A stretch of 64,000 nucleotides of DNA from Bradyrhizobium sp. CSA207 (GTDB lineage: Bacteria; Pseudomonadota; Alphaproteobacteria; Rhizobiales; Xanthobacteraceae): NCBI RefSeq assembly GCF_029051685.1, contig NZ_JAACFT010000021.1, positions 1 to 64,000 of the forward strand, written 5' to 3'. The position numbers were made by a program, and so were the translations under genes. Below the pieces are notes generated by a model. It was not told where the DNA came from and ran no database searches. It worked only from the letters and a program-made list of their open reading frames with translations. Shown here piece by piece: positions 55,422-64,000 of the stretch (position 1 is the stretch's first letter; each line of letters begins with the position of its first letter).

Positions 55422-56069
55422 TTAACTCTTCGCATGGTTTGCTGTTTCGCCAGCCCGATATCCCTCTCGCGACATGACACGCTCAAGATACGGTGCGGCA
55501 CTGTCGCAGATGCCTACGCCATAGTCGATCGCCCATGTCAGGCAGGTCGTCAGCAATATGTCCGCCGTGGTGAACTGGCTTCCCATGAGATATTTGCGGC
55601 CGTCGGACAGGGCAACATCGACATGACGGAGTTGTTCGCGAAAATATTCACCTGCCTTCGTCACCACCTGCGGCGCTTCGCCATAGATGTGCGCCAGTCC
55701 TTTGTTGGTGCCATGCCGTCTCATGACGTAGAGGCTGGTCGAATCCAGCTCGGTCACAATGAAGAAGCACCATTCCAGCCACTTCGCGTAAAGTTTCGCA
55801 GAGGCTGGAACTAGCCCGCCATCGGCTGTCCGGTGCTTGTTGGCCAGATACGCGACAATGGCTGCGCTTTCCCCGATGGTTAGGTCGCCGTCCTGCAAAA
55901 GCGGGATCTTCTGTCGTGGATTCAGCGCGGTGTACTCCGGTGTCTTGGTTTCGCCTGACCGCGGAAGAATAGGTCGGGATGTGTATGGGAGATGGAGTTC
56001 GTGAAGCGCCCAATGCGCACGGATCGTGCGCGATGTGCCTACACCCCAGAGGACAAGTTCATCTGTCAT
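55422..56069 (-). CDS. Glutathione S-transferase (module 3)
   Basis: 215 residues. N-terminal thioredoxin-like domain with the GSH-activating Ser region GVGTSRTIR (about 8-16), conserved cis-Pro in KIPLLQDGDLTIGESAAIVA (about 55-74), and a helical C-terminal domain (about 90-205). It starts 2 bases past the SDR stop. The gene order CoA transferase-SDR-GST equals isoG-isoH-isoI of isoprene degradation, where the GST opens an epoxide with glutathione; a similar role is inferred here. Confidence 0.9.
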   Translation of the reverse strand: MTDELVLWGVGTSRTIRAHWALHELHLPYTSRPILPRSGETKTPEYTALNPRQKIPLLQDGDLTIGESAAIVAYLANKHRTADGGLVPASAKLYAKWLEWCFFIVTELDSTSLYVMRRHGTNKGLAHIYGEAPQVVTKAGEYFREQLRHVDVALSDGRKYLMGSQFTTADILLTTCLTWAIDYGVGICDSAAPYLERVMSREGYRAGETANHAKS

Positions 56070-56070
56070 T

Positions 56071-56814
56071 TTACCAGGTCTCCGATGAAGGACGCAGATC
56101 GAGTTCATGGGTCCAGCCGTCTTTGGACTGGTGGTGAGCAAACCAGTACGCGTCGGCGATCGACGAGGTTTTGGTCAAGCTGTCGGCTGGAATCTCGTTG
56201 GCACTGATTCCTGTTGCTGCCTTCATGCGCTGATGAATGGCTTCGCTGTCGACGCCCGCATCAATCAGAAGATGGACGACATGAATGTTCTTCGGCCCAA
56301 GCTCACGGGCCATGGCCTGAGCGAGCGCGCGCAGACCGAACTTGGCCGCCGAAAAGGCCGCAAAGCCCTTTCCGCCGCGAACACTGGCGGTGGCGCCGGT
56401 GAAAAGCATCGTGCCCCGTCCGCGCGTCGACATGTATTTCGCTGCCTCTCGGCCCACGAGAAAGCCCGCATAGCAAGCGAGTTCCCACGCCTTGAAGAAC
56501 AGCTTCTCTGTTGTTTCCAGCAATGGCTTGTTGACGTTTGATCCAGCGTTGAAGAGACACACCTCGATCGGGCCGACGTCACGCTCGACATCCGCAAAGA
56601 GTTTCTGGACCTCCTCTTCCTTGCGTGCATCGATGCTGTAAGCCAGAACTGCGTATCCCTCCGCCTTCATCGAATCGACCAAGGCCTGAGACTTGGAAGC
56701 ATCGCGCCGCGCGATGCAGACCGCGTAACCGCCTTTCGCGAACCTCTGCGCGACGGCAGCGCCGATGGCGTCACCTGCACCGACCAGGAGTGCAACCCCG
56801 CTTGACTTCGACAT
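56071..56814 (-). CDS. SDR-fold dehydrogenase, Tyr of YxxxK replaced (module 3)
   Basis: 247 residues. Rossmann motif VGAGDAIGAAVA (about 11-22), NAGS (about 89-92) and TGATASVRGGKGFAAFSAAK (139-158), where Phe154 stands in place of the catalytic Tyr while Lys158 is kept. The C-terminus WTHELDLRP is shared with a subgroup of SDRs. By position it corresponds to IsoH, which oxidises a glutathione conjugate, but the Tyr loss means activity or chemistry may differ. Confidence 0.88.
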   Translation of the reverse strand: MSKSSGVALLVGAGDAIGAAVAQRFAKGGYAVCIARRDASKSQALVDSMKAEGYAVLAYSIDARKEEEVQKLFADVERDVGPIEVCLFNAGSNVNKPLLETTEKLFFKAWELACYAGFLVGREAAKYMSTRGRGTMLFTGATASVRGGKGFAAFSAAKFGLRALAQAMARELGPKNIHVVHLLIDAGVDSEAIHQRMKAATGISANEIPADSLTKTSSIADAYWFAHHQSKDGWTHELDLRPSSETW

Positions 56815-56834
56815 ACTCTTCTCCTGTTCAGCGT

Positions 56835-58037
56835 CTAGTTCGATGCTGCCCGCACGGTCTTGTCAGCAATCATCCGCTCAACAGCGCTATCGCTGTACCC
56901 CAGGGCGCGCAGCACGACGCGAGAGTGCTCACCGACCCGTGGCGCCGGGCCACCTATGACGGCCTTACTGACCTCGAAGATCGCCGCAGGCTTCGGTTGC
57001 CGCACCCGGCCCACCGTCGGCTGTTCGAACTCCTCGATCAGACCGCGCGCCACCACCTGTTCGTTCTGAATGATATCGCCGCGGCGTAGAATCGGGGCAC
57101 AAGGCACGTCGGCCGCGTCCAATCGTTCCAGCCACTCGGCGGTGGTGCGCTGGGCGATATATTCTTGCATCTTGTTTATGCGCGCGGTGGCGTTGACAAA
57201 GCGCGCGCCTGGTGTCGCGAACCGTTCGTCCTTTGCGAGTTCCGGATCGCCCGACGCTTTGCAGAATCCCTGCCACTCGGAGTCCGAGATTGTTCCCGCC
57301 GTGATGTAGCCGTCCAACGTCTTGAACACGAGGTCCGGCCTGTCGTTTGGATCCATGGTGTTGGTTTCAGCGCCGACTACCGTGTACTGCATCATACCTT
57401 CCGGCCAGAGATACGAGATCATGGCGTCGAGCATCGCGACTTGGATATGATCGCCCTGCCCGGTCTTCTCGCGTGCGTACAATGCGGACGACACTGCCTG
57501 TGCTGTGAACACCGCCGTGGTCTTGTCGCAGACGATCGTGCGGATCATCTGCGGGCGATTAGTCACTGGCTGGGATTGGATGTCGGCAAATCCCGAAAGC
57601 GCTTGGATGATTGGATCGTAGACGCGCTTCTTCATATACGGCCCGGAGTCGCCGACGCCGCTGATCGACACATAGATCAGGCGCGGATGGCGCTTGCGCA
57701 ATTCCTCAGGTCCGAGCCCGAGCCGCTCCGTGGTGCCAGGGCGGAAGTTTTGCACCAACACATCGCTCTGTGCGACGAGCTTAAGCATCACCTCGCGGCC
57801 CGCTTCACTCTTGACGTCGATCGAGAGCGAGCGCTTGCCGCGGTTTGACGAGATGAACAGCGCCGAGAACTCGCCGGCCTTGTCGATACCGGCGCGGCTA
57901 CGGCGCGTGATGTCGCCTCCAATCGGCTCGATCTTGAGCACGTCAGCACCCTGATCTGCGAGAAACATCGTCGCATAGGGCCCGGACACAACTCCGGTTA
58001 GATCCAGAACGCGCACTCCGCTTAGGGGACCAGGCAT
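56835..58037 (-). CDS. CaiB/BaiF-type CoA transferase (module 3)
   Basis: 400 residues. VRVLDLTGVVSGPYATMFLA, GADVLKIEPIGGDITRR, SSNRGKRSLSIDVKSEAGRE and LVQNFRPGTTERLGLG are family III hallmarks. It is the first enzyme gene after the importer genes and is followed by SDR and GST genes 20 and 2 bases apart, forming one operon. It corresponds in position to isoG. Confidence 0.93.
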   Translation of the reverse strand: MPGPLSGVRVLDLTGVVSGPYATMFLADQGADVLKIEPIGGDITRRSRAGIDKAGEFSALFISSNRGKRSLSIDVKSEAGREVMLKLVAQSDVLVQNFRPGTTERLGLGPEELRKRHPRLIYVSISGVGDSGPYMKKRVYDPIIQALSGFADIQSQPVTNRPQMIRTIVCDKTTAVFTAQAVSSALYAREKTGQGDHIQVAMLDAMISYLWPEGMMQYTVVGAETNTMDPNDRPDLVFKTLDGYITAGTISDSEWQGFCKASGDPELAKDERFATPGARFVNATARINKMQEYIAQRTTAEWLERLDAADVPCAPILRRGDIIQNEQVVARGLIEEFEQPTVGRVRQPKPAAIFEVSKAVIGGPAPRVGEHSRVVLRALGYSDSAVERMIADKTVRAASN

Positions 58038-58092
58038 GGTTTCACTTTCTGACTTTGGTGTTTCATTTTCCGTCTCTCCGTCTCCTTGTGCG

Positions 58093-58794
58093 TCAAACGC
58101 TCAAGTATGTTCGCCTGACATCGCCGTTTGCGATCAGTGATTGCGTGGCGCCGGCGAACTCTACCCGCCCCTGACAGAGGACGTAGACGTAATCGGCTAA
58201 TCTCGTTGCGAGATGGTAGTTTTGCTCGACGAGCAGAATGGCAGTTCCGGACGCCTTGACGTCTTTCAGTACGGCTTCCAACCGTTCAATGATCACCGGT
58301 GCAAGACCCTCGCTCGGTTCGTCCAGAATCATCAGGTCCGGTCCGGCAACCAGCGCGCGCCCGATGGCCAGCATCTGCTGTTCGCCGCCCGACAGTTGCC
58401 CGCCGAGACTTCGACGTCGTTCCGCAAGACGGGGAAATATCTCGAACACCTGCTCAACTGGCTTGCGGCCGGGGCGCCGCCTCGACGCGCCATAGGCAAT
58501 CGCGAGGTGCTCCTCGACGGTCACCGTCGGAAAAATGCCGCGATCTTCTGGCACAAAAGCAATGCCGGATTTCACGATCCGATGCGTCGGGAGCCGCGTG
58601 ATATCGACGCCGTTGAACTCTACGCGGCCGCGCCGCGCGGGCGTCAATCCCAATATTGAGCGCAGCGTCGTCGTCTTGCCTGCACCGTTCCGGCCAAGCA
58701 CTGCTACGCACTGCGCTGTCGCCACACAGACATCGACGCCTTGCAGAATGTGGCTTTCACCATAGTAGGTGTGAAGACGCTCGACCTTAAGCAT
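58093..58794 (-). CDS. livF: Liv-type ABC importer ATPase LivF (module 3)
   Basis: 233 residues: Walker A LGRNGAGKTT, signature QLSGGEQQML, Walker B LMILDEPSEGLAP. The start overlaps the livG stop by 8 bases; 55 bases separate its end from the CoA transferase gene. Confidence 0.94.
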   Translation of the reverse strand: MLKVERLHTYYGESHILQGVDVCVATAQCVAVLGRNGAGKTTTLRSILGLTPARRGRVEFNGVDITRLPTHRIVKSGIAFVPEDRGIFPTVTVEEHLAIAYGASRRRPGRKPVEQVFEIFPRLAERRRSLGGQLSGGEQQMLAIGRALVAGPDLMILDEPSEGLAPVIIERLEAVLKDVKASGTAILLVEQNYHLATRLADYVYVLCQGRVEFAGATQSLIANGDVRRTYLSV

Positions 58795-59533
58795 GATGCT
58801 GCCCTAGATACGCTTCGATCACCTGGGGATTGGACTGGATCTCTTCCTTCGAGCCTGTTGCGAGCACCTTGCCGTAGCTCAGCACCGTAATGACATCGCA
58901 GATCGCAAACACGACATCCATGTCGTGCTCGACGAGAAGAATGGTCAATTCGGTCGACAGGCCGTTGATCAGCTTGATCAGGCTGGCCCGCTCATCTGGC
59001 GACGTTCCCGCCGCCGGCTCGTCCATCAGCAGAATCTTCGGCTCCGCACATAGCGCGATCGCGACTTCAAGCTGACGCTTCTGTCCGTATGATAGCTCGT
59101 TCACATTCCGATGCAGCACGGTATCCAGATGCATCTGCTCAGCCGCGAGGTGCGCTCTGCGAACGACGTCCGAGAACGACCAGCATGACCGGAAGATAGA
59201 ATGCCGCGACGCATCAAGCGCCTGACATGCGACACGCAGGTTCTCAAGAACCGTGACGCTCTCAAGCAGCATATTCTTCTGGAACGAGCGCGACAGTCCC
59301 CCTCGCGTGACAAGATCAGGCCGCCCTTGCTGCACCGGGACGCCATGAATGAGAATTTCGCCACTAGTCGGCGGCTGCCATCCCGTGATGATGTTGAACA
59401 GCGTCGTCTTGCCGGCGCCATTAGGCCCGATCAACGCATGACGCTGGCCGGACGGCACCTTCAAATCCAGATCACCGATGATCTGTAGCCCACCGAAGGC
59501 TTTGCGCAAGTTCCTGATTTCAAGCGCGCTCAT
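58787..59533 (-). CDS. livG: Liv-type ABC importer ATPase LivG (module 3)
   Basis: 248 residues: Walker A IGPNGAGKTT, signature ELSYGQKRQLE, Walker B ILLMDEPAAGTSP. The start overlaps the livM end by 14 bases. Confidence 0.94.
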   Translation of the reverse strand: MSALEIRNLRKAFGGLQIIGDLDLKVPSGQRHALIGPNGAGKTTLFNIITGWQPPTSGEILIHGVPVQQGRPDLVTRGGLSRSFQKNMLLESVTVLENLRVACQALDASRHSIFRSCWSFSDVVRRAHLAAEQMHLDTVLHRNVNELSYGQKRQLEVAIALCAEPKILLMDEPAAGTSPDERASLIKLINGLSTELTILLVEHDMDVVFAICDVITVLSYGKVLATGSKEEIQSNPQVIEAYLGQHHA

Positions 59534-60533
59534 GGCGTTTTCCGATCAGTTTGCTGATGGCGCCGAGAACACCGCCGCGGAAAAACGCAACCACAAGCAT
59601 GAAAAAGATACCGAAGAACAGATTGTACTCTTCAGTGATCATGCTCAGCGCCTGCTTGACGACGACGAATACTGCTGCCCCCACCAAAGGCCCGAGGATG
59701 ACATTGGCGCCGCCGATGATGACCATCAGCACGCCCTCGCCGCTCATCTGCCAGCTCATCGCATCGGGATTGACGAAATATGTGTACTGCGACTGCAAAA
59801 TGCCCGCGACTGCGCACGTCACGGCGGCCAGCGCAAACGATCCGATCTTGTAGTTCGCAACGGCGTAACCCATCGAAGTCATGCGGCGCTCGTTTTCACG
59901 AATGCCGACCAGGACGCTTCCGAAAGGCGACGTTACGATCCGCCACAGCATCAGCAGCGCCAGAGCTGCAACAGAGAGAACATAATAGTAGAACGCAGTT
60001 GGGTTATCTGCGTTAAGGCCGAGCAGTGACAGATCGGGACGCGGAATTCCTGTCATACCATCGGACCCGTTAGTCCAGCGCAACTTGATGGCAGCCCCAT
60101 AGAACATCTGAGAGAATGCCAGCGTAATCAGGAGAAACTCGACGCCCCGTGTCCGAGTGCAAATCGCGCCAATAGCCGCCGCAATCACCGCCACCAGCAC
60201 AAGCGTGACCGGGGCAGAAACCCACAGGGGCCATCCCAGCAAGGCCGTTCCAATGGCGATACCGTATCCGCCAAACCCGAGAAACATCGCTTGCCCGAGC
60301 GATACGAGACCCGTGTATCCGGTCAGTAGATTGATGCCGGACGCGAATACGCCCGCGATCATGACTTCGACCGCCAAGGTCACGACGTAGCCTGACGCGA
60401 AAAATGGCAGTGCGCACAAGAGAACAGCGAAAGGGCCAAACAACGCAGCGTACGCACGACCCAGAGCTGGGACCGGTAGGCGCTTCAACGCGCCGACGCG
60501 CTTGTCTCGCGTGAGAATGAAATCTGTGCTCAT
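59520..60533 (-). CDS. livM: Liv-type ABC importer permease LivM (module 3)
   Basis: 337 residues with the LivM signature GINLLTGYTGLVSLGQAMFL (about 65-84) and coupling segment TSPFGSVLVGIRENERRMTS. Overlaps livH by four bases. Confidence 0.94.
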   Translation of the reverse strand: MSTDFILTRDKRVGALKRLPVPALGRAYAALFGPFAVLLCALPFFASGYVVTLAVEVMIAGVFASGINLLTGYTGLVSLGQAMFLGFGGYGIAIGTALLGWPLWVSAPVTLVLVAVIAAAIGAICTRTRGVEFLLITLAFSQMFYGAAIKLRWTNGSDGMTGIPRPDLSLLGLNADNPTAFYYYVLSVAALALLMLWRIVTSPFGSVLVGIRENERRMTSMGYAVANYKIGSFALAAVTCAVAGILQSQYTYFVNPDAMSWQMSGEGVLMVIIGGANVILGPLVGAAVFVVVKQALSMITEEYNLFFGIFFMLVVAFFRGGVLGAISKLIGKRHERA

Positions 60534-61408
60534 GCAACCCGCCCTGCCGCGCCAAAGAGGCCCTGCGGACGAAAGATCATCACTGCAATCAGCATCGCAT
60601 AGATCGCAAATAGCTCAGCTTCCGGCAGGTAAGCCTGTGCCAATGTATCCGTCACACCAACGATAAGGGCCGCATAGAACGAGCCCTTCAGATTGCCGAG
60701 GCCGCCCACCACCACCACCACAAACGTTGTAACAACGATCCCGATGCCCATGTTGGAATAGATGCTCATGATCGGCGCCGAGACGATTCCCGCAAAACCG
60801 GCGAGAGCGGAACCGAACCCGAACACCAGTGCGAACAAGACATTGATGTTGATGCCCAGTGCCGTGACCATCTCGCGATTGTCGACACCGGCACGCAGCG
60901 TGGCGCCCACCAATGTGCGGTCGATCACCAGGACAAGCGCGGCAGCGATGGCAATACCAACCGCGATGATGAAAAGGCGATATAGCGGGAACTCGATGCC
61001 AAGTAGCGCAACCCGGCCCTTTAAGAGGTCGGGCGTGCCAATGCTGTGAAATGCCGAGCCATAGATGTATTCGACTGCCCCCGCTGTTGCGAACAGCAAG
61101 CCGAACGTCAGCAGAGCAAGATCGAGATGGGTCGAGCGCCCGCGCTGGGCCAGCGGCTGTAATACGAAGAATTGCAGCAACATGCCGGCCACGAACGGCA
61201 ACAGCGGACCTATCAGCAGCGCAAGCCAGAATGAACCTGTCTTATTGGCGACAACCAATCCGAAATAGGCCCCCATCGTAAAGAAGGCGCCATGGGCCAG
61301 ATTGAGAATGTTCATCAGCCCGAAGATTAGCGTAAGGCCCACCGCCAGCAGGAACACCAGCATGCTCAGCTGCACGCCATTAAGAAGCTGGATCAGGAAG
61401 ATCTGCAT
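60530..61408 (-). CDS. livH: Liv-type ABC importer permease LivH (module 3)
   Basis: 292 residues: LLAVGLTLIFGLMNILNLAH and GAFFTMGAYFG at the N-terminus, coupling segment RTLVGATLRAGVDNREMVTA, and GGLGNLKGSFYAALIVGV. Starts 56 bases after the binding-protein stop. Confidence 0.94.
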   Translation of the reverse strand: MQIFLIQLLNGVQLSMLVFLLAVGLTLIFGLMNILNLAHGAFFTMGAYFGLVVANKTGSFWLALLIGPLLPFVAGMLLQFFVLQPLAQRGRSTHLDLALLTFGLLFATAGAVEYIYGSAFHSIGTPDLLKGRVALLGIEFPLYRLFIIAVGIAIAAALVLVIDRTLVGATLRAGVDNREMVTALGININVLFALVFGFGSALAGFAGIVSAPIMSIYSNMGIGIVVTTFVVVVVGGLGNLKGSFYAALIVGVTDTLAQAYLPEAELFAIYAMLIAVMIFRPQGLFGAAGRVA

Positions 61409-61464
61409 GCGTCACACAAGTTCGAGAGAACGCGGGCTTCGCTGGAGGCGACGCTCGCCTCGGA

Positions 61465-62676
61465 TCAGAAGGATTTCGTGCAGCCCGGCAGATCACCTGC
61501 CCCGGGAAACTCATCTAGGGATTTGCGCTGCAAAGTTCCGTCGGGACCCTTGACGATTTCAATCACATAGACCTTCTCGAGCAACGCGCTGTTCTGCGCA
61601 TTGAACTTGATCTTTCCGCGTGGGGCATCGAACGTAAGATCCCGCATCGTGGAGATGAACTTGGTGCGATCTTCCGGCATTTGACCGCCGAGTGACTCCA
61701 GAGTCAGCATGATCGCCTTACCGTTGTCGTAGCCAAGCTCGGCGCTGACATCGGGGGTCTGTTTATACCTCGCGGCATATGCCTTTACGAACTTCTCGTT
61801 CGCTTCGCTCTGAATGCCGGGATAATGTGTGGCAACGTGCTGCGCATTGAGCGCCAGATCTCCGAGGGCTGGCCACAGCGCTTCGTCGTAGACCCAGTGA
61901 TCGCCGATCAGCGGGATCTTGCTCCGCAGTCCGAAATCGGCGTGTTGCTTGACGACTTGGATTGCCTCCGCGCCGGCATAGAAGGCGTAGATAATTTGCG
62001 CGCCCGAGTTCGCGGCCTGCGTCAGCGCGGCGCTGTAATCCTTGGTCTTCTGGAATGGCGTCCAAAGCTCCTCGATCACCTTGCCGCCGTTGTCCTCAAA
62101 GCCGCGCCTAAATCCGCCGATAAACGCGCGTCCAGCCGAGTAGTCGGGACCCATAGTTACGGCGGTTTTGATGCCCTTGCTGGCCCAGTACTTTCCGGAC
62201 GCGTATTCGAAGGCGTTTGCGCTGAAGGACGTGCGTGCGATATAGGGACTGCAGAACTTGCCGGTTATTTCGTCAGCGAAAGCGTTGACGAATACCATCG
62301 GCATCTTGTTTTTATCCGCAAGCTCCGAGATGGCAATCCCAACGTTCGAGCCGACAACCCCGGCAACCAGGTCTACCTTGTCTGATTGCACGAACTTGTT
62401 AAACTTCTGAACGCCCACGTTTGGCGTCAGCTCATCGTCAGCGCGGACAATCTCAACAGGATGACCGTTGGCCTTGTTACCGAACTCCTCCAGGGCGAGT
62501 TGGAAGCCGCGATCAATGCTCTCGGTCGGCAGCGCATAGACCCCCTTGTAGGGCAGCATCAGACCGATTTTGATCGCCCTCTTCTCTTGCGCGTACACTG
62601 TCACGTTGGACAAAGTTGCGATACCTATCGCGACGGCAAGACCAATGCGCGTGCATCCCTCGAAAGAAACCACCAT
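61465..62676 (-). CDS. Periplasmic substrate-binding protein of Liv importer (module 3)
   Basis: 403 residues with a signal peptide (IGLAVAIGIATLSNVTVYAQ) and a type I periplasmic-binding fold (IKIGLMLPYKGVYALPTESI; LVAGVVGSNVGIAISELADK). GGGGAG precedes the ATG. First gene of the module 3 set; ligand unknown. The AraC regulator gene lies 192 bases upstream on the same strand. Confidence 0.92.
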   Translation of the reverse strand: MVVSFEGCTRIGLAVAIGIATLSNVTVYAQEKRAIKIGLMLPYKGVYALPTESIDRGFQLALEEFGNKANGHPVEIVRADDELTPNVGVQKFNKFVQSDKVDLVAGVVGSNVGIAISELADKNKMPMVFVNAFADEITGKFCSPYIARTSFSANAFEYASGKYWASKGIKTAVTMGPDYSAGRAFIGGFRRGFEDNGGKVIEELWTPFQKTKDYSAALTQAANSGAQIIYAFYAGAEAIQVVKQHADFGLRSKIPLIGDHWVYDEALWPALGDLALNAQHVATHYPGIQSEANEKFVKAYAARYKQTPDVSAELGYDNGKAIMLTLESLGGQMPEDRTKFISTMRDLTFDAPRGKIKFNAQNSALLEKVYVIEIVKGPDGTLQRKSLDEFPGAGDLPGCTKSF

Positions 62677-62868
62677 CCCGCTCTCCCCTTAAATACCGCG
62701 CCGGTTTTTCCAGCTTGGTACTTGCGCTCCAGCCATGGCCAATCGGCTGGAGTCTTGTATGATGCTGTACATCGGGGGGATGATCGTGACTTGCAGGATA
62801 GCGCCAAGGTTTCCGGAAAAGGGTCGTTTATTCCGGAACGGGGCCGGTGGCGCCCTTCACAAACTGCT

Positions 62869-63738
62869 TTAAGACAGACAACGCTGGCGGAATGCCGACG
62901 GCGTCATACCGGTCGCATTTCTGAAAGTCGTTGAGAAATGCTGAGCATAGTTGAAGCCTGTCGCAAGCGCCACATCAACAATACTGTCCTCGGTTTCCGA
63001 CAGCAGCCGCTTCGCCTCAGCGATCCGAAGCGAAAGAACGTAGTTGTAGGGCGTCGCGCCGACGCTTTCCTGAAATGCGCGCAAGAAATGCCGCTTGCTC
63101 AGCCCGACAACCTCCGAGAGTTCCGCAAGGCAGATCGGCTGGGTGAGGTGCTCACGTACATATTCTTCGAGGCGCCGACGACTCCGGCCCGGTAAACCGC
63201 CACGGAACTCGCTGGATTGCTGCTGATTTCTTTCACTTACCCGAGAAATGTGAGCCAGCGCCTGAATGGACCATCCCTCCGCCATGAGGTCGAAAACGTT
63301 GTCAGGCGAGGCGGCCTCACGGCAAAGCTCTGCGAGGCCACGGGTCAATCCGTCGTGCTCAAAAGCGACTGTCGGATCGGTGATTGCGTGTCGAAGGCGC
63401 TCACCGATGAAGGACGGGTTTAGGAAGACCACGGTATAGTCGAGAGTTGGCCCTACGTTCCACTCGCCTTCGATCTCAATTCCAGCGGGAAAGATTGCCA
63501 GCTTCGATTTCCCCGGAAACCGGCGTTCAACCAGACGTCCGTCAATCCTCGCTCTGAGCCGTTCGGCTCCCTTGTCGAACCAGAACAACGATAGCTCTGG
63601 CTGGCGAAAGTGCCAATGCATTCGCCCAGCCGTTTTCCTGCGAAGAACTTCGATCCGCATGCTCGGCGTAGCGGTAATGATGGACGACACAAGATCGCCC
63701 CCGACCGACCGAACGTAGTTCTCCTCGACGCTCGCCAT
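62869..63738 (-). CDS. AraC-family transcriptional regulator (module 3)
   Basis: About 289 residues. The C-terminal AraC double helix-turn-helix is complete (about 190-289: LEEYVREHLTQPICLAELSE; LSKRHFLRAFQESVGATPYN; DVALATGFNYAQHFSTTFRN; ATGMTPSAFRQ). The N-terminal half is a cupin-like sensing domain. The ATG at 63738 is preferred; the frame extends upstream to 63894 with non-family sequence. Position suggests it activates the importer-CoA transferase-SDR-GST operon. Confidence 0.9.
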   Translation of the reverse strand: MASVEENYVRSVGGDLVSSIITATPSMRIEVLRRKTAGRMHWHFRQPELSLFWFDKGAERLRARIDGRLVERRFPGKSKLAIFPAGIEIEGEWNVGPTLDYTVVFLNPSFIGERLRHAITDPTVAFEHDGLTRGLAELCREAASPDNVFDLMAEGWSIQALAHISRVSERNQQQSSEFRGGLPGRSRRRLEEYVREHLTQPICLAELSEVVGLSKRHFLRAFQESVGATPYNYVLSLRIAEAKRLLSETEDSIVDVALATGFNYAQHFSTTFRNATGMTPSAFRQRCLS

Positions 63739-64000
63739 CCCAAAAACCCCGCTTAAACGCGAGTTCCAAGATAGAATGCACCAAACACAGGAAAGAAGCG
63801 AGACTTTTTGTTGGTGCACCGCGACACAGATGATTACCGTGTTGCCGGCCGTCAATGCCGATTTGCCAAAGGTCTGCTTAGAGTGGACATTCATTGCGCG
63901 TCGTCGAGCGACGGCGCCTCCGGCCCATGACGGACACCAGCGAACGCTCCTGAGATTGTTTGCTGGATTTTGTTATCAGTGGACACCCCGCTCGGTCGCG
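63739..64000 (-). other. Upstream region at window end
   Basis: About 260 bases with no gene recognised; contains the promoter region of the AraC gene. Confidence 0.4.

Noticed and set aside
1..64000. CRISPR arrays, tRNA or rRNA genes, prophage, intact transposases
   Set aside because: Read through for regularly spaced repeats, cloverleaf-like sequence and transposase or integrase motifs; none found, though short or diverged ones could be missed by eye.

Overview
The window looks like chromosome of an alphaproteobacterium of the Bradyrhizobium/Rhodopseudomonas group (Nitrobacteraceae). This is inferred, not database-checked, from high GC, abundant CaiB-type CoA transferases, LLM-class flavin oxidoreductases and Liv-type ABC transporters, a split alpha subunit of transhydrogenase, and a palindromic intergenic repeat (22712-22760) of a kind I associate with that group. 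No tRNA, rRNA, CRISPR array, prophage or intact insertion sequence was seen.

Layout. 1-7.5 kb is housekeeping-like: the end of a pnt transhydrogenase operon, a LysR and a TetR regulator, a divergent MoxR ATPase / VWA (CoxE-like) pair, and panB. 7.6-20.7 kb is fatty-acid-type catabolism and efflux: an acyl-CoA dehydrogenase, a TetR-EmrA-EmrB efflux locus with a visible operator, a PadR regulator, a fadJ-like gene interrupted by one in-frame amber codon, a thiolase, and a dienoyl-CoA-reductase-like SDR / NTF2-like / quinone-reductase operon preceded by two TTGCAAC palindromes. 21.3-25.1 kb is a decaying cluster: two intact and two broken LLM flavin oxidoreductase genes, then a fragment of a second fadJ.

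25.1-63.7 kb is an accessory catabolic region built from three modules, each with its own complete Liv-type ABC importer. Module 1 (25.1-41.2 kb) has an IclR regulator, a self-sufficient P450-reductase fusion (CYP116B type), livFGMH plus a binding protein, a GntR regulator, a flavin monooxygenase fused to an alpha/beta hydrolase, a CoA transferase, a second flavin monooxygenase and a frameshifted TctC-type binding protein. Two near-identical 31-bp palindromic sites tie the GntR gene and importer to the monooxygenase-hydrolase gene. Module 2 (41.2-49.2 kb) has an importer with a fused LivM-LivG protein, an acyl-CoA ligase, two MaoC-like dehydratase subunits and a TetR regulator; copies of an AACGATCGTT-type palindrome lie in both target promoters. 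Module 3 (55.4-63.7 kb) has an AraC regulator, a third importer, a CoA transferase, an SDR and a glutathione S-transferase in the order known from the isoG-isoH-isoI genes of isoprene degradation and the related styrene genes. It may be a glutathione-dependent epoxide or electrophile pathway fed by an importer instead of a local di-iron monooxygenase.

Between modules 2 and 3 (49.2-55.4 kb) lies a patchwork: a DUF1330 protein, a LysR remnant, a possible short RNA with a strong terminator, acetoacetyl-CoA synthetase with a sharp internal GC shift, an AT-richer haloalkane dehalogenase, a broken monothiol glutaredoxin gene, and two dispersed copies of a hairpin-bearing noncoding element whose stem shows compensatory base changes. 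The best candidates for undescribed biology are the monooxygenase-hydrolase fusion with its GntR regulon, the importer-linked iso-like module, and the duplicated structured noncoding element.
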